Shown: positions 1 through 9,917, counted from the stretch's first letter. The stretch is 29,268 nucleotides of DNA from Lachnospiraceae bacterium (GCA_017464045.1 JAFUEG010000203.1:1-29268), one strand, 5' to 3'. The notes: generated by a model not told the origin, from the letters alone. A program made the numbers and translations.

Positions 1-79
1 AAAACAGCATACCGGTCAAAACGAAAAAGAAAGTAATCATCGACAATATAATATTCATTTTTTTTCTTTTATCGTTCAT
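1..79 (-). CDS. N-terminus of a membrane-anchored protein, cut by window edge
   Basis: An open frame begins with ATG at 79 and runs off the window at base 1. The 26 visible residues are a short basic head (MNDKRKK) followed by a hydrophobic stretch (IILSMITFFFVLTGMLF), so this is a membrane segment or signal anchor. It starts 6 nt after the kinase stop codon, with an AGGGGA ribosome binding site overlapping the kinase end, so it is probably co-transcribed with the kinase. Genes in this position behind WalK/PhoR-like kinases are often exported regulators or lipoproteins. Nothing in the visible part identifies which. Confidence 0.65.
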   Translation of the reverse strand, partial: MNDKRKKMNIILSMITFFFVLTGMLF

Positions 80-85
80 GTTCGT

Positions 86-1600
86 TTATCCCCTCTTAAG
101 CGGAATTTTAATCGTAAATGTAGTGCCTTCACCCGACTCACTGTAAAGCTTTATAGTTCCATTATGCATACTTATAACATTTTTGGTAATTGCAAGTCCA
201 AGACCTGTTCCTCCGGTATCACGGCTTCTGGCCTTATCTACTCTATAGAACCTCTCAAATACCAGAGATTTGCAATCATCTGGAATTCCCACTCCTGAGT
301 CAGCAACCTTTACATGAAAAAACTTATGGTCAGCATTTAATGTCACCTTCACCCATCCGTTATCTATGTTGTACTTAACAGCATTTTCAATAATATTGGA
401 AAGAGCAAGACTCAGTTTAACCTCATCAACCTCAGCCACTACATCCCTATAGCTTTCATATGTGATTTCAATATTACGTTGATTAGCTATAGGAATAACT
501 CTTTTCAAAATAATATCCAAAAGATTATTTATATTAATCTCCTCAATATTTAATTCTGCAGATTTTTTATCCATTTTAACCAGTGTAAGCAAATCTGTTA
601 TTATCTTGCTTTCCCTGTCTATCTCATCCACTATGTCACTCATAAACTCTTTGTACATATCAAGATCCGCATCCTCATTTTGAACAAGTGAATCTGCCAG
701 AACTTTCATAGATGTTATAGGTGTCTTTAACTCATGTGACACATTTGAAACAAATTCCTGTCTGCTTGAGTCTATATCAGCAAGTTTTTCTATAGTTTCA
801 TTATAGTTACTTATCAAATTTCTGAATTCCATAAATCCCTTTTCTTTTATAAGCTCATCCAGATGTCCGTTTTGCGCTATATCCATCTGATTATTGATAT
901 ACCTTAAATCGCGTACACTAAATGAACTGATATAGTAAGCAATTATAATGCATAAAACTAAAATAATAAGAAATACCACAATAAGCTTTGCTGAAACAGC
1001 TTCATTAATACCTTCCAGCTTATTTCTTGAAATTTGAACCACTATAAGTCCTGCGTTATTTCCATCATTATCCTTTATCTTTCTTATATACTGGATATAA
1101 TTTTTTTTCTCTGTTATATATTTGCTGTCGCTTCCAAGCATCGCCTCCATGAACTTCTCACTTATAATAAATTCTCCTTCTCTCTTACCGGAAGAATCCT
1201 TTATAATTCTATAGTTGGAATCAATTATAATAATTCGACCACCATAAACGGATGCCATAAGTTCAATATCCGAATCCATATCTGAATATAAATTTTTTTC
1301 CATAGGATCCGTTTCTGTATGCGAATCTCCTCCATTAAAATCAAGTCCATCTTCAGTTAATGAATCATCTTCATAAGGATCTGTTTCTAAATCCGATATA
1401 TCATTTTCAATTATAAGCCTTGCAATTATATCAGTATGCTTATCCACATCATCTAAAATATCTTTTTTATACTGTGCATAATACACCTTTTCGGAAATTA
1501 AAGCATATATGCCTATAGAAGCTGCACAAACTATAATTATTACAGATGCTACAAAAAGCTTAAGACTGATTCCATCTTTCTTCTTAGAAAAAACGCTCAC
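86..1600 (-). CDS. Membrane sensor histidine kinase (PhoR/WalK-like)
   Basis: The 504-residue protein is a two-component sensor kinase. It has TM1 at about 14-36, an extracytoplasmic sensor region at about 37-203 with a very acidic insert near 66-110, and TM2 at about 204-224. A HAMP-like linker follows, then the HisKA dimerisation helix with phospho-acceptor His289 in FVSNVSHELKTP. The HATPase domain has the N box (NIIENAVKYN), G1 (DSGVGIP), F box (FERFYR) and G2 (GTGLGLA). All catalytic motifs are intact. Translation starts at GTG, with GGAG 8 nt upstream. There is no PAS domain, unlike many WalK proteins. The likely partner is the response regulator at 2693-3376. An adenosine deaminase gene on the other strand lies between them, which is unusual. 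The signal is unknown. Confidence 0.93.
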   Translation of the reverse strand: MSVFSKKKDGISLKLFVASVIIIVCAASIGIYALISEKVYYAQYKKDILDDVDKHTDIIARLIIENDISDLETDPYEDDSLTEDGLDFNGGDSHTETDPMEKNLYSDMDSDIELMASVYGGRIIIIDSNYRIIKDSSGKREGEFIISEKFMEAMLGSDSKYITEKKNYIQYIRKIKDNDGNNAGLIVVQISRNKLEGINEAVSAKLIVVFLIILVLCIIIAYYISSFSVRDLRYINNQMDIAQNGHLDELIKEKGFMEFRNLISNYNETIEKLADIDSSRQEFVSNVSHELKTPITSMKVLADSLVQNEDADLDMYKEFMSDIVDEIDRESKIITDLLTLVKMDKKSAELNIEEININNLLDIILKRVIPIANQRNIEITYESYRDVVAEVDEVKLSLALSNIIENAVKYNIDNGWVKVTLNADHKFFHVKVADSGVGIPDDCKSLVFERFYRVDKARSRDTGGTGLGLAITKNVISMHNGTIKLYSESGEGTTFTIKIPLKRG

Positions 1601-1662
1601 AATACTATCTCCATTTCAGTTTCATATCATTCATAATATCACACATAATTTTCTACAGCAAG

Positions 1663-1681
1663 ACACTTGTTAAACAAGTGT
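1663..1681. promoter_or_regulatory. Palindromic operator-like site upstream of adenosine deaminase
   Basis: ACACTTGTTAAACAAGTGT is a perfect inverted repeat with 9-bp arms around one central base. It lies in the 127-bp divergent spacer between the kinase start (1600) and the deaminase start (1728). It overlaps a possible -35 (TTGTTA, 1668-1673) that sits 16 bp from TAAAAT (1690-1695). A TATAAT also begins at 1681. The position fits a repressor operator for the deaminase gene, but the binding protein is unknown. Confidence 0.45.
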
Positions 1682-1727
1682 ATAATTGATAAAATATAAT
1701 TATATTATTGATGAAAGGATGTTTTGT

Positions 1728-2705
1728 ATGACTATTTTTAAGCACTTACCTAAAATTGATTTACACTGCCATCTTGACGGTTCATTAAGCCATGAATTTT
1801 TAGAAAAACACCTTAATAAAAATATAGATATAAATGAACTTATAGCTCCTTATGATTGTTCAAGTCTTGCAGAATATCTTACCAAATTTGATATTCCTGT
1901 ATCTGCACTTCAAAATTATGATAATCTTAAATGTGCTGTAATTGAAGTTATACGACAGGCCAAATCTGAAAATATAACGTATCTTGAGATTAGATTTGCT
2001 CCGACACTCAGTAAAAATAACACCCTTAATTATAAAGATATATATGAAGCGGTAATCGAAGGTAGTCAGGACGGATATAAAAAATACGGGGTTTTTTCAA
2101 ACATAATAATATGTGCTATGCGTCATCATAGTAAAGAGCAGAACCTGGATATGTTAAGATCAGGCCGCGAATACCTTAACCATGGTATATGTGCTATGGA
2201 TTTGGCAGGAGATGAGGCAGGTTTCCCTAACGAAAATTTCATATATCTTTTTGAAGAAGCCAAAAGACTGGAATTTCCATTTACAATTCACTCAGGAGAG
2301 TGTGGTCGGGTAAAAAACATAAAAATAGCAGTTGATGCAGGAGCAAAACGCATAGGACACGGTATATGTCTTGCAGAAGATAAAGCCCTTATGGAACAGT
2401 GCAAAGAAAAACACATCGGTTTCGAACTTTGTCCTACATCCAACTATCAGACAAAAGCCGTAAAACCGGGTACAGATTATCCTTTAAGACATTTTATTGA
2501 CTACGGCATAAAGGCTACCGTTAACACGGATAATCGTACGGTAAGTAATACAACTATGACACGGGAATATAATTATATAATTGATAAATTAAATATAGCG
2601 AAGGAAGAACTGTTACTGCTTTACGAAAACAGTATCGAGCTTTCCTTCGCCAATGATGATATAAAAAATTCACTTTATAAAACAATTATTGATTATGAAA
2701 AATAG
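1728..2705 (+). CDS. add: Adenosine deaminase
   Basis: The predicted 325-residue enzyme deaminates adenosine (and deoxyadenosine) to inosine in purine salvage. The N-terminal metal motif is HCHLDGS (His13 and His15). HSGE supplies further active-site residues, then come GHG and an NTDNRTVS motif carrying the zinc-binding Asp. NTDNR, in place of NTDDP, is the variant seen in the actinobacterial/firmicute Add group. I chose the ATG at 1728 because AAAGG sits 9 nt upstream. A longer frame from 1686 lacks a ribosome binding site and adds residues foreign to the family. The gene is transcribed against its two neighbours, and its last 13 bp overlap the end of the response regulator gene, so no terminator fits between them. 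Confidence 0.92.
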   Translation: MTIFKHLPKIDLHCHLDGSLSHEFLEKHLNKNIDINELIAPYDCSSLAEYLTKFDIPVSALQNYDNLKCAVIEVIRQAKSENITYLEIRFAPTLSKNNTLNYKDIYEAVIEGSQDGYKKYGVFSNIIICAMRHHSKEQNLDMLRSGREYLNHGICAMDLAGDEAGFPNENFIYLFEEAKRLEFPFTIHSGECGRVKNIKIAVDAGAKRIGHGICLAEDKALMEQCKEKHIGFELCPTSNYQTKAVKPGTDYPLRHFIDYGIKATVNTDNRTVSNTTMTREYNYIIDKLNIAKEELLLLYENSIELSFANDDIKNSLYKTIIDYEK

Positions 2706-3376
2706 TATCCGACTCCCCATTTTGTATGTACATATTTAGGTGTTGCAGGAGTGGTTTCTATCTTCTCACGCAGTCTTCTAACGTGAACATCAACTGTTCT
2801 TGCATCGCCCGGATATGATGGACCCCATATAAGATCAAGCAGCTGATCTCTTGAGTAAACCTTATTAGGATTAGATACCAAAAGATAAATCAAATCAAAC
2901 TCTTTGGCTGTAAGATTTACCTCTTCCCCATCGATATAAACACGCCTGCTGTCCAAATCAATTTTTAGTCCTTTAACTTCGATTATCTTGGAGTTATCGA
3001 CCTCTGTGACAGTTTTTCCATTACGTCTTAAAATAGCCTTGATTCTGGCTTTAACCTCAAGTATATTAAACGGCTTAGTTATATAATCATCTGCACCATA
3101 CTCAAGTCCAAGTATCTTGTCCATATCTTCGCCCTTTGCAGTAAGCATAATTATCGGTACATTAGAAAATTCCCTGATCATCTGACAAACCTCAAGTCCT
3201 GTATGTACCGGAAGCATAATATCGAGAAGAATTATGTCATAGACATTTTCTTTAGCTTTAGCCAGAGCTTCTCCTCCGTCATAGGCAACATCGACCTCCA
3301 TATCATCCTGCTCAAGACTATACTTGATTCCTTTCACAATTGACTTTTCATCATCCACAACCAACACTTTTTTCAT
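2693..3376 (-). CDS. OmpR/PhoB-family response regulator
   Basis: The 227-residue protein has an N-terminal receiver domain with the acidic pair DD (8-9), phospho-acceptor Asp52 in LLDIMLP, the conserved Thr (MLTAKG) and Lys (TKPF). The C-terminal winged helix has the typical LTAKEFDLIYLL and TVDVHVRRLREK segments and ends GVGYYF. I chose the ATG at 3376 because GAGG lies 9 nt upstream. An upstream in-frame TTG at 3391 would add MRIDK and is less likely. The gene starts 11 nt after the comEA-like stop codon, so the two probably share a transcript. It resembles WalR/PhoP regulators and is the probable partner of the kinase at 86-1600. Confidence 0.93.
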   Translation of the reverse strand: MKKVLVVDDEKSIVKGIKYSLEQDDMEVDVAYDGGEALAKAKENVYDIILLDIMLPVHTGLEVCQMIREFSNVPIIMLTAKGEDMDKILGLEYGADDYITKPFNILEVKARIKAILRRNGKTVTEVDNSKIIEVKGLKIDLDSRRVYIDGEEVNLTAKEFDLIYLLVSNPNKVYSRDQLLDLIWGPSYPGDARTVDVHVRRLREKIETTPATPKYVHTKWGVGYYFS

Positions 3377-3387
3377 CTTATCAATCC

Positions 3388-3972
3388 TCAATCAACCGTT
3401 ATATAATCCTTAATTTTATTATAAACTCCCTCTTTAATACCGGTAATATTTTTTATATCTTCAATCGTCTTAAAATCTCCATAAGTATTCCTATAGCTTA
3501 ATATAGCATCCGCCTTTGCTTCTCCTATACCGGGAAGACTCATAAGTTTTTCTCTATCGGCACGATTAATATTTAACTTTCCCTCAGCATCATAAGCGTC
3601 CTGATATCCATTTGACGCTTCATTCATATTCTCGTCCTCATACGGAAAGTAAATCTGCTCTCCATCTTTTATATGCTCGGCAAGATTAATATATTCCTCA
3701 CAAGCTCCATCCGAAAAACCGCCTGCCGCTTCAAGGGCATCCTGCTTAATCGAATCATTGACAAGATAATAAACACCGGGATTAACAACCGCGCCACACA
3801 CATACACAGCATATATTTCGTCTTGATGTTCCTGATATAAATATTCTGAATTTACATTTTTTGTTTCAATCTCATCATCTAAACCGTTTTTTACAAAACT
3901 CTCTTTTTCCCCACATGCTATAAGAAAACACAATATAAAATTTATATAAAAAAATAATAAAATACGCTTCAT
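3388..3972 (-). CDS. comEA: ComEA-like DNA-binding lipoprotein (SLBB + helix-hairpin-helix)
   Basis: The 194-residue protein begins with a signal sequence and a lipobox ending LIAC|G, so it is predicted to be a lipoprotein. Classical ComEA is anchored by a transmembrane helix instead. After an acidic linker comes an SLBB-type domain (YAVYVCGAVVNPGVY through EQIYFPYE). A C-terminal pair of helix-hairpin-helix motifs follows (LNINRADREKLMSLPGIG, then ITGIKEGVYNKIKDY), the signature of ComEA. The family binds incoming double-stranded DNA during competence. I chose the ATG at 3972, which has AGGGGGA just upstream. The longer open frame to 4050 would hide the signal peptide. No comEC channel gene follows. 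Instead the next gene is a response regulator. The family is sure; a role in DNA uptake here is inferred. Confidence 0.85.
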   Translation of the reverse strand: MKRILLFFYINFILCFLIACGEKESFVKNGLDDEIETKNVNSEYLYQEHQDEIYAVYVCGAVVNPGVYYLVNDSIKQDALEAAGGFSDGACEEYINLAEHIKDGEQIYFPYEDENMNEASNGYQDAYDAEGKLNINRADREKLMSLPGIGEAKADAILSYRNTYGDFKTIEDIKNITGIKEGVYNKIKDYITVD

Positions 3973-4050
3973 GGAAAATCCCCCTTTTTTATAAAGGCAC
4001 TTTAAAAAAAGGCAAAATATTCCATATTGCATATACAAAACACATAACAT

Positions 4051-4079
4051 ATTTTACAAAAAAAATTAAAATTTTACAA
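4051..4079 (-). promoter_or_regulatory. Candidate sigma-A promoter for comEA-response regulator operon
   Basis: Read on the minus strand there is TTGTAA, 17 bp, then TAAAAT, ending about 80 bp upstream of the chosen comEA start. The region is very AT-rich, so chance matches are common and the call is moderate. Confidence 0.4.
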
Positions 4080-4109
4080 CACTTTTAATAAAAAATTAAA
4101 TATGCAGTC

Positions 4110-4550
4110 TTATTTTTCCCATTGAAAAACAATAAATCCTGCTATAGCAACAATAATTCCTATAAGCTTTGTAATCTCAAATTGATTTTTTTCAACACCA
4201 AACCATCCAAATAGTTCGATCAGATAAGCGACCAAAAGCTGCGCTATAACTATTAAAAGTACAGCTTTTGCAGGTCCAAGTGATGCCATGCTCTTTATAA
4301 CAGTCCATGTTATAAATGCCCCTATTACTCCGCCCAAAAGCATATATTTATTATCAACTTCAGTAAGTGACATAATTCCGGCCTGATTTCTTTCAAATAT
4401 TATCCAAATAATAAAAGCTGCTACAAATCCGGAAAATGCAACCCAGGCTGAAGCAAGCCATGTTGATGTCTGTTTTGTAACGCCTGTATTAAATACTCCC
4501 TGTAAACTCATAAGAGCTCCTGATAAAAGCGCTATCAAATATCCCCACAT
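4110..4550 (-). CDS. YdcZ/DUF606-type DMT small-molecule transporter
   Basis: The 146-residue, almost wholly hydrophobic protein has four or five predicted helices. It opens with MWGYLIALLSGALMSLQG and an FNTGVTK loop, which is the start of YdcZ (DUF606) proteins in the drug/metabolite transporter superfamily. The half-size length fits a protein that works as a dimer. I chose the ATG at 4550 because GGAGG lies 8 nt upstream. The extra 18 residues of the longer frame are polar and atypical. The substrate is unknown. The gene is separated from comEA by about 137 bp that holds the candidate comEA promoter. Confidence 0.8.
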   Translation of the reverse strand: MWGYLIALLSGALMSLQGVFNTGVTKQTSTWLASAWVAFSGFVAAFIIWIIFERNQAGIMSLTEVDNKYMLLGGVIGAFITWTVIKSMASLGPAKAVLLIVIAQLLVAYLIELFGWFGVEKNQFEITKLIGIIVAIAGFIVFQWEK

Positions 4551-4633
4551 AATATAATCCTCCATACAAATACAATTTATCTCCATGCTTTCATCTGACA
4601 ACACAAAGAGATTTTTTTGAATAAATCAAAATA

Positions 4634-4663
4634 GCGATTGCGAGATTAAGCTTTCGCAATCGC
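4634..4663 (-). terminator. Hairpin terminator after the mfd operon
   Basis: GCGATTGCGA (4634-4643) and TCGCAATCGC (4654-4663) form a perfect 10-bp stem with a 10-nt loop. On the minus strand it follows the PrsA-like gene and is followed by TATTTTGATTTATT, a broken U tract. It probably ends the glmU-pth-mfd-prsA transcript. Confidence 0.65.
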
Positions 4664-4710
4664 AATCCTTAAATTATTATCTGCATAAAGGAATTTTTTA
4701 TACAATTTAT

Positions 4711-5766
4711 TTAATCAGTAACTATAGAAATAGTATCATATACAGACATATCTACTGAATCCGGATAGATAAAATCCTCGTCTATTGCCTTCTTCCATCC
4801 GTCAATTGTATCAGCAAGCTGATCTTCTATAGCATCAACTGTCATCTGTTCTTTTTTCATAGCTGTTGCATCCGCATCAGTAAGTGCTATCATCAAAAAA
4901 ACATGATATCCATATTCGCTTTCTACCACTGTACTATAGTCACCATTTTTCATACTATACAAAAGATTATATATATCCTCTCCATACATTTCCAGAATTT
5001 CTTCCGGTGTGAGTGTCTGCTCCTTTGCATGTTCAAGTTTATAATATTCTGCAAGTTTTTCTATACTGTCCAAATCTATACCGCTATCGGATGCAGTTGT
5101 TGAAAGTGTGCTGCATGCAGATAAAGCCTGTTCATACTGCTGCCTCTTTTTATCACTGTCATAAGGAACAATAGTCCCATCATCATCTATATTATAGCAC
5201 TCAAAATACATGTCATAAAAAGTAGTTTCCCTTGCCTGTTCGTCAGATATCTCAACAGGAGAATTTTCAAGTATTTTTTCCTCAACCTTTTTTGCAATTA
5301 CATTTTCAGTCATAACCTGACTAACCTTATCAAGAGTCATATCCATAGAGGACTTATCATTATCAGTTAAACCATCATAGAATTTTTTTGCATCATCTGC
5401 TATATCGGAAGTTTCCTTTTCAGTAAGCGTAATATCATAATCTTTCGCATGAGCATAAAGGGTTTTTACTTTTATAATTTCATCTACAACCTCCTGCCTG
5501 GTAAGATCGACCATTGATATCTCTCCATTGCTATCCTCCGGAAGAGAAAGAGCCCAAACATCACTTCCATACTGACTTTCATATCTTTCCTTTATGGTAT
5601 TGATATATATATATACCTCTGCCTTAGTAACTATATTATCACCGTACTGAAAAACCACTGTACTATCCTTTACGTCACTTTTACCGTCAGAGTTATTGGC
5701 ACATCCGGTAAACAAAAATGTACATATCAAACCAAAAGCAGCTACCAACGAAGCAAATTTTTTCAT
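4711..5766 (-). CDS. PrsA/SurA-like foldase lipoprotein
   Basis: The 351-residue lipoprotein has a signal peptide with lipobox FTGC (Cys22). An alpha-helical SurA-N-like region follows (about 40-190). A C-terminal part contains GDYSTVVESEYGYHVFLM, matching the end of parvulin (PpiC) rotamase domains. The central parvulin core looks reduced, so isomerase activity is uncertain and a chaperone role is possible. The family acts outside the membrane, folding exported proteins. The gene starts 35 bp after the mfd stop codon and is the last gene of that operon. Its start is well placed behind an AGGAGGCAT-type site. Confidence 0.8.
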   Translation of the reverse strand: MKKFASLVAAFGLICTFLFTGCANNSDGKSDVKDSTVVFQYGDNIVTKAEVYIYINTIKERYESQYGSDVWALSLPEDSNGEISMVDLTRQEVVDEIIKVKTLYAHAKDYDITLTEKETSDIADDAKKFYDGLTDNDKSSMDMTLDKVSQVMTENVIAKKVEEKILENSPVEISDEQARETTFYDMYFECYNIDDDGTIVPYDSDKKRQQYEQALSACSTLSTTASDSGIDLDSIEKLAEYYKLEHAKEQTLTPEEILEMYGEDIYNLLYSMKNGDYSTVVESEYGYHVFLMIALTDADATAMKKEQMTVDAIEDQLADTIDGWKKAIDEDFIYPDSVDMSVYDTISIVTD

Positions 5767-5801
5767 AATATGCCTCCTATCTCTTTAAAATAATTATCCT
5801 G

Positions 5802-8800
5802 TTACTCCTCAAACAAAACACCTATATCCATGACGGCACTTAATGTTTTTTCAATAAGCTCATCCGGTATAAGTTTCGATGCCGGAAGTCTGAATCCTGC
5901 GTTTTTATCAGCAACAAACTTCATATCCCCATTATATTTTTTAAGCAGTTTATCCATCTTTTCAGGATTAACCGGAGCCTTAGGCCACATAACAAAATAA
6001 ATAGTATCGGATATATATTTTATATCTGTTATATATACATTATGAGCCATAGCCTTTAGATAAGCAATATCAAAAAGTCTTAAAACGCATTTAGGAACCT
6101 CACCAAATCTGTCACCTAACTCTTCTATTATATCATCATTTTCCTCTCTTGTGGAACATTTGGATATACGTTTGTATAAATCCAGCTTTATATACTCACT
6201 TTTTACATATGTTTCAGGAATGTATGCTTCAACCGGAAGCTCGATTGAGGTAACAAAATCCGCTTCCTCATGTTCGCCTGAAAGCCTCTTTATGGCATCA
6301 TTTAACATCTTGCAATATAAATCATATCCTACTGCTTCTATATTACCGGACTGTTCCTGACCAAGAAGATTTCCTGCACCTCTTATCTCAAGATCTTTCA
6401 TAGAAATTTTATATCCTGAGCCGAGGTCCGTAAATTCCCTTATCGCCTTTAATCTTTTTTCAGCCACTTCTTTAATCATTTTATCACGCTTATAAAGTAA
6501 AAAGGCATAAGCACTTCTATTGGTTCTTCCCACTCGTCCTCTAAGCTGATAAAGCTGTGCCAATCCAAACTTATCTGCATCATGTATAATAATCGTGTTA
6601 ACATTTGGAATATCAAGCCCTGTTTCAATTATTGTAGTAGAAACCAGAACATCTATCTCTTTTTTAACAAACCTTCTCATGATATCCTCAAGTTCACGCT
6701 CGTTCATCTTACCATGAGCAAATTCAATAACTGCATTTGGTATAACAGCCCTGAGTGAATCAGTTATATCCTCTATGGTATTTACCCTGTTATATACATA
6801 ATAAACCTGTCCATTACGATTTAGCTCTCTGTTAATGGCCTCCTTAACGAACTCAATATCATACTCCATTATATAAGTCTGTATCGGCATTCTGTCGATA
6901 GGAGCCTCCTCCAAAAGACTTATATCCCTAAGTCCAACCATACTCATATGAAGGGTACGCGGGATAGGAGTTGCCGTAAGCGTAAGAACATCGACATTTA
7001 CCTTAAGCTGTTTTATCTGTTCCTTATGCTTTACACCAAATCTCTGCTCCTCATCAATTATAAGCAAACCGAGATTTTTAAACTCTACATCCTTTGATAA
7101 AAGTCTGTGTGTCCCAATTATTATATCCGCCGTACCATTTTTTAAATCGGATAAGTTTTGTTTTATTTCCTTTGCTGTACAAAATCTTGAAAGCATCCTG
7201 ATATTAATCGGAAAATTTTTCATTCTTTCTGCGAATGTATCATAGTGCTGCTCAGCAAGTATAGTTGTAGGCACAAGATAAGCCACCTGCTTATTGTCCT
7301 GAACAGCCTTGAATGCTGCTCTTATGGCAATCTCCGTTTTACCGAAACCAACATCTCCACAGATAAGACGATCCATAATCTTATCACTTTCCATGTCATG
7401 CTTGGTTTCCTCTATCGCCTTTTGCTGATCTATAGTTTCCTCATATGGAAAAAGCTCTTCAAACTCGCTCTGCCATACCGTATCAGGAGAATATGCGAAA
7501 CCTCTTACAGTCTGTCTTTTTGCATAAAGATCAATAAGCTCTTTTGCAATATCTGATACGTGTCCCTTAACTCGTGTCCTTACCTTTTCCCAATCAGTTC
7601 CTCCGAGTCTGTTAAGCTTAGGCTTTGCTCCATCTTTACCCGAAAACTTGCCAATCATGTCAAGCTGCTCAACCGGCACAAAAAGCTTACTTTCCTTCGC
7701 ATATTCTATGCTTATATAATCTTTAAGTCTTCCGTCTGTCTCAACCTTTTCTATACCACGATATATACCTACACCAAAATTTTGATGAACGACATAATCA
7801 CCGATATTTACATCCGAAAAGCTGCCAATTTTATCTCCGTGATACTTTGCAGACTTTTTCTTTTTCTTGATTTCCCTTGATGTAAATATATCAGTCTCAC
7901 TGATAACAACAAGCTTTGCGCCTATTATCTCAAAGCCGGATTCAATTCGTCCTACAGCTGTTATAACCTCTCCTGCTTTGAGTTTTCTGTCACCCTTTTC
8001 AATATAATAAGCCGACACCTCATTATCTCTAAGATCTGAAGCATTTCTTTTTGCCCTTGTTGCTGATGGAGAGAGTATTACAACCCTGAATTTCTTCTTT
8101 TTCCACTTTTCTATATCCGACATAAGAGATTCAAAACTGTTATTGTAGCTTATAAGACTTCTCGTTTGAATATTAACTTCATGTTTTTCATTCCATACTC
8201 TCTGTGGCAGATAATTTTCCGATACAAGCAAAAGTTTCCTTTCACAAAGCTTTGCTACAATCTTTTTACCGTCATATAAAACATCGGCCTGTTTTGGAAG
8301 GATATATCCGCCCTCAAGCCTTCCCATCATAGACATGGCAAACTCCTGAGTATAAACATCTGCCTGATGATATACTTTCTCGGGATCATCTATATAAATC
8401 TGAGCATCTTTCGGAAAATAATCCAGAAAAGAAACCGTATCATCAAAGAAATACTCCACCATACTGTCGAGTCCCATGGTAGAGTTAAATTCCTTTAATT
8501 CCTCTTTTACGGTCTCGACCATTTTATTTAATCTTGCATACGCATCTGTTCTAAATTCCTTTTTAAGCTTAGTACTCTGTACCTTATGTTCCTTCTCTAT
8601 TGCAGTTATACCCTTACCTATACGCTCATCTGTAAGAACCATTTCACATGAAGGGTAAATTCTTATTTCATCAACCTCTTCTATGGAACGCTGACTCTCC
8701 ACATCAAAGCTTCTTATTGAAAATACATCATCCCCCCAAAGTTCAACACGATAAGGGCACTCCTCCGTAAGTGGGAATATATCAATTATTCCTCCACGTA

Positions 8801-9317
8801 CCGAGAACTGCCCACGTTCTTCTACCATTACTGTTTTTTCATAACCAAGGGTTGTAAGTTTCTCAGAAAATTTAATTATGTCAATACTCTCATCTTTTTT
8901 TATATCAATCAGATTTTCCACGATGTGACTTATATCAGGTATCTTATCCATAAGACCCTCTATCGTGGTAACAACCGTTACAGCATGCTTTTCGGCTATA
9001 TGCCTTATAATTTCAAGTCTGCTTTTGGCTGTCTCATTGCTATGAATATCCGCATAATAAAAAAGAGCATCTTTTGCCGGATAATAATATACCTCTCTGT
9101 CAAAAAGCTTATAATCACCTGCAATCTGTCTTGCACGTTTTTCATCATAGGTAACTATAAGCTTAAGCTTTCCTTTTTTCTCTAAAGCTTTAATCAAAAG
9201 AGGCTCCACATGTCGGTCCATACCCCAAACATGCACAGGATAATTATTACCCTTTAAATCTTCTCTTAATCCTGCAAATCCCGGTTCTTCCATAAATGCC
9301 GAAACAATAGCCTGCAT
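5802..9317 (-). CDS. mfd: Transcription-repair coupling factor Mfd
   Basis: The 1171-residue protein is full length for Mfd. This ATP-dependent translocase pushes stalled RNA polymerase off DNA and recruits UvrA. Visible parts in order: an N-terminal UvrB-like region, and the CarD-like RNA-polymerase interaction domain (about 490-570, [19 protein letters not shown]). Then come the RecG-like translocase motor with Walker [10 protein letters not shown] near 650, DEEQRFGV near 755 and [12 protein letters not shown], motif [11 protein letters not shown], and the C-terminal D7/TRCF domain. I chose the ATG at 9317 because GGAGG lies about 8 nt upstream. An in-frame TTG at 9332 is part of that site. 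The gene is 30 bp from pth. Confidence 0.97.
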   Translation of the reverse strand: MQAIVSAFMEEPGFAGLREDLKGNNYPVHVWGMDRHVEPLLIKALEKKGKLKLIVTYDEKRARQIAGDYKLFDREVYYYPAKDALFYYADIHSNETAKSRLEIIRHIAEKHAVTVVTTIEGLMDKIPDISHIVENLIDIKKDESIDIIKFSEKLTTLGYEKTVMVEERGQFSVRGGIIDIFPLTEECPYRVELWGDDVFSIRSFDVESQRSIEEVDEIRIYPSCEMVLTDERIGKGITAIEKEHKVQSTKLKKEFRTDAYARLNKMVETVKEELKEFNSTMGLDSMVEYFFDDTVSFLDYFPKDAQIYIDDPEKVYHQADVYTQEFAMSMMGRLEGGYILPKQADVLYDGKKIVAKLCERKLLLVSENYLPQRVWNEKHEVNIQTRSLISYNNSFESLMSDIEKWKKKKFRVVILSPSATRAKRNASDLRDNEVSAYYIEKGDRKLKAGEVITAVGRIESGFEIIGAKLVVISETDIFTSREIKKKKKSAKYHGDKIGSFSDVNIGDYVVHQNFGVGIYRGIEKVETDGRLKDYISIEYAKESKLFVPVEQLDMIGKFSGKDGAKPKLNRLGGTDWEKVRTRVKGHVSDIAKELIDLYAKRQTVRGFAYSPDTVWQSEFEELFPYEETIDQQKAIEETKHDMESDKIMDRLICGDVGFGKTEIAIRAAFKAVQDNKQVAYLVPTTILAEQHYDTFAERMKNFPINIRMLSRFCTAKEIKQNLSDLKNGTADIIIGTHRLLSKDVEFKNLGLLIIDEEQRFGVKHKEQIKQLKVNVDVLTLTATPIPRTLHMSMVGLRDISLLEEAPIDRMPIQTYIMEYDIEFVKEAINRELNRNGQVYYVYNRVNTIEDITDSLRAVIPNAVIEFAHGKMNERELEDIMRRFVKKEIDVLVSTTIIETGLDIPNVNTIIIHDADKFGLAQLYQLRGRVGRTNRSAYAFLLYKRDKMIKEVAEKRLKAIREFTDLGSGYKISMKDLEIRGAGNLLGQEQSGNIEAVGYDLYCKMLNDAIKRLSGEHEEADFVTSIELPVEAYIPETYVKSEYIKLDLYKRISKCSTREENDDIIEELGDRFGEVPKCVLRLFDIAYLKAMAHNVYITDIKYISDTIYFVMWPKAPVNPEKMDKLLKKYNGDMKFVADKNAGFRLPASKLIPDELIEKTLSAVMDIGVLFEE

Positions 9318-9347
9318 ATCAAGAACCTCCAAATATTAAACTTACCA

Positions 9348-9905
9348 TCAATTAAATTTATTCATTGCGTGGTCAGCATCCTCTGTAAGAATGTCAGCCA
9401 CAGCTTCTCTCGCCATTTCAGCCGCCTGCCTGATAACAGGCTGTTCATCCTTTGAAAATCTTCCCAGAACATAATCCGCCAGATCCATTTTAGGCGGTTT
9501 CTCTCCAACTCCTACCTTAATCCGTGTAAATACATCGGTGCCAAGATGAGCGATAATATTTTTTATTCCATTATGTCCTCCGGCACTTCCTTTTTTTCTG
9601 ATACGGATACGTCCTACATCAAGACTTATATCATCATAGATTACAATTATATCTGTATTGTCACATTTATAATAATCTACCAGTTCTCTAACACTTTCAC
9701 CTGATAAATTCATATATGTCTGAGGCATGGCAAGTATGACCTTTTCACCCTCAATCACGCCTTTTCCAATAAGTGCTTTATGTTTCTTTGTATCAACCTT
9801 TATATTATAGTAATCACTTATATTATATATAACAGAAAACCCTACATTATGCCTCGTTCCTGCATACTCTGCCTTAGGATTTCCAAGACCTATAATAATC
9901 CTCAT
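9348..9905 (-). CDS. pth: Peptidyl-tRNA hydrolase
   Basis: The 185-residue enzyme cleaves peptidyl-tRNA released by stalled ribosomes. Family landmarks are all present: the N-terminal IIGLGNPKAEYAGTRHNVGF holding the catalytic His, PQTYMNLSGESV, the DDISLDVGRIRIRKKGSAGGHNG segment, and ITHL-like DVFTRIKVGVG with a C-terminal DYVLGRF. The length is normal. It lies between the glmU-type gene (12 bp upstream) and mfd (30 bp downstream), a conserved firmicute arrangement. The ribosome binding site is a weak AAAGGT, consistent with coupling to the upstream gene. Confidence 0.97.
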   Translation of the reverse strand: MRIIIGLGNPKAEYAGTRHNVGFSVIYNISDYYNIKVDTKKHKALIGKGVIEGEKVILAMPQTYMNLSGESVRELVDYYKCDNTDIIVIYDDISLDVGRIRIRKKGSAGGHNGIKNIIAHLGTDVFTRIKVGVGEKPPKMDLADYVLGRFSKDEQPVIRQAAEMAREAVADILTEDADHAMNKFN

Positions 9906-9917
9906 ATCAAATACCTT

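Noticed and set aside
1686..1727. Longer adenosine deaminase beginning at 1686
   Set aside because: The extra 14 residues overlap the promoter region and lack a ribosome binding site, whereas ATG at 1728 has AAAGG at the right distance and begins like the family.
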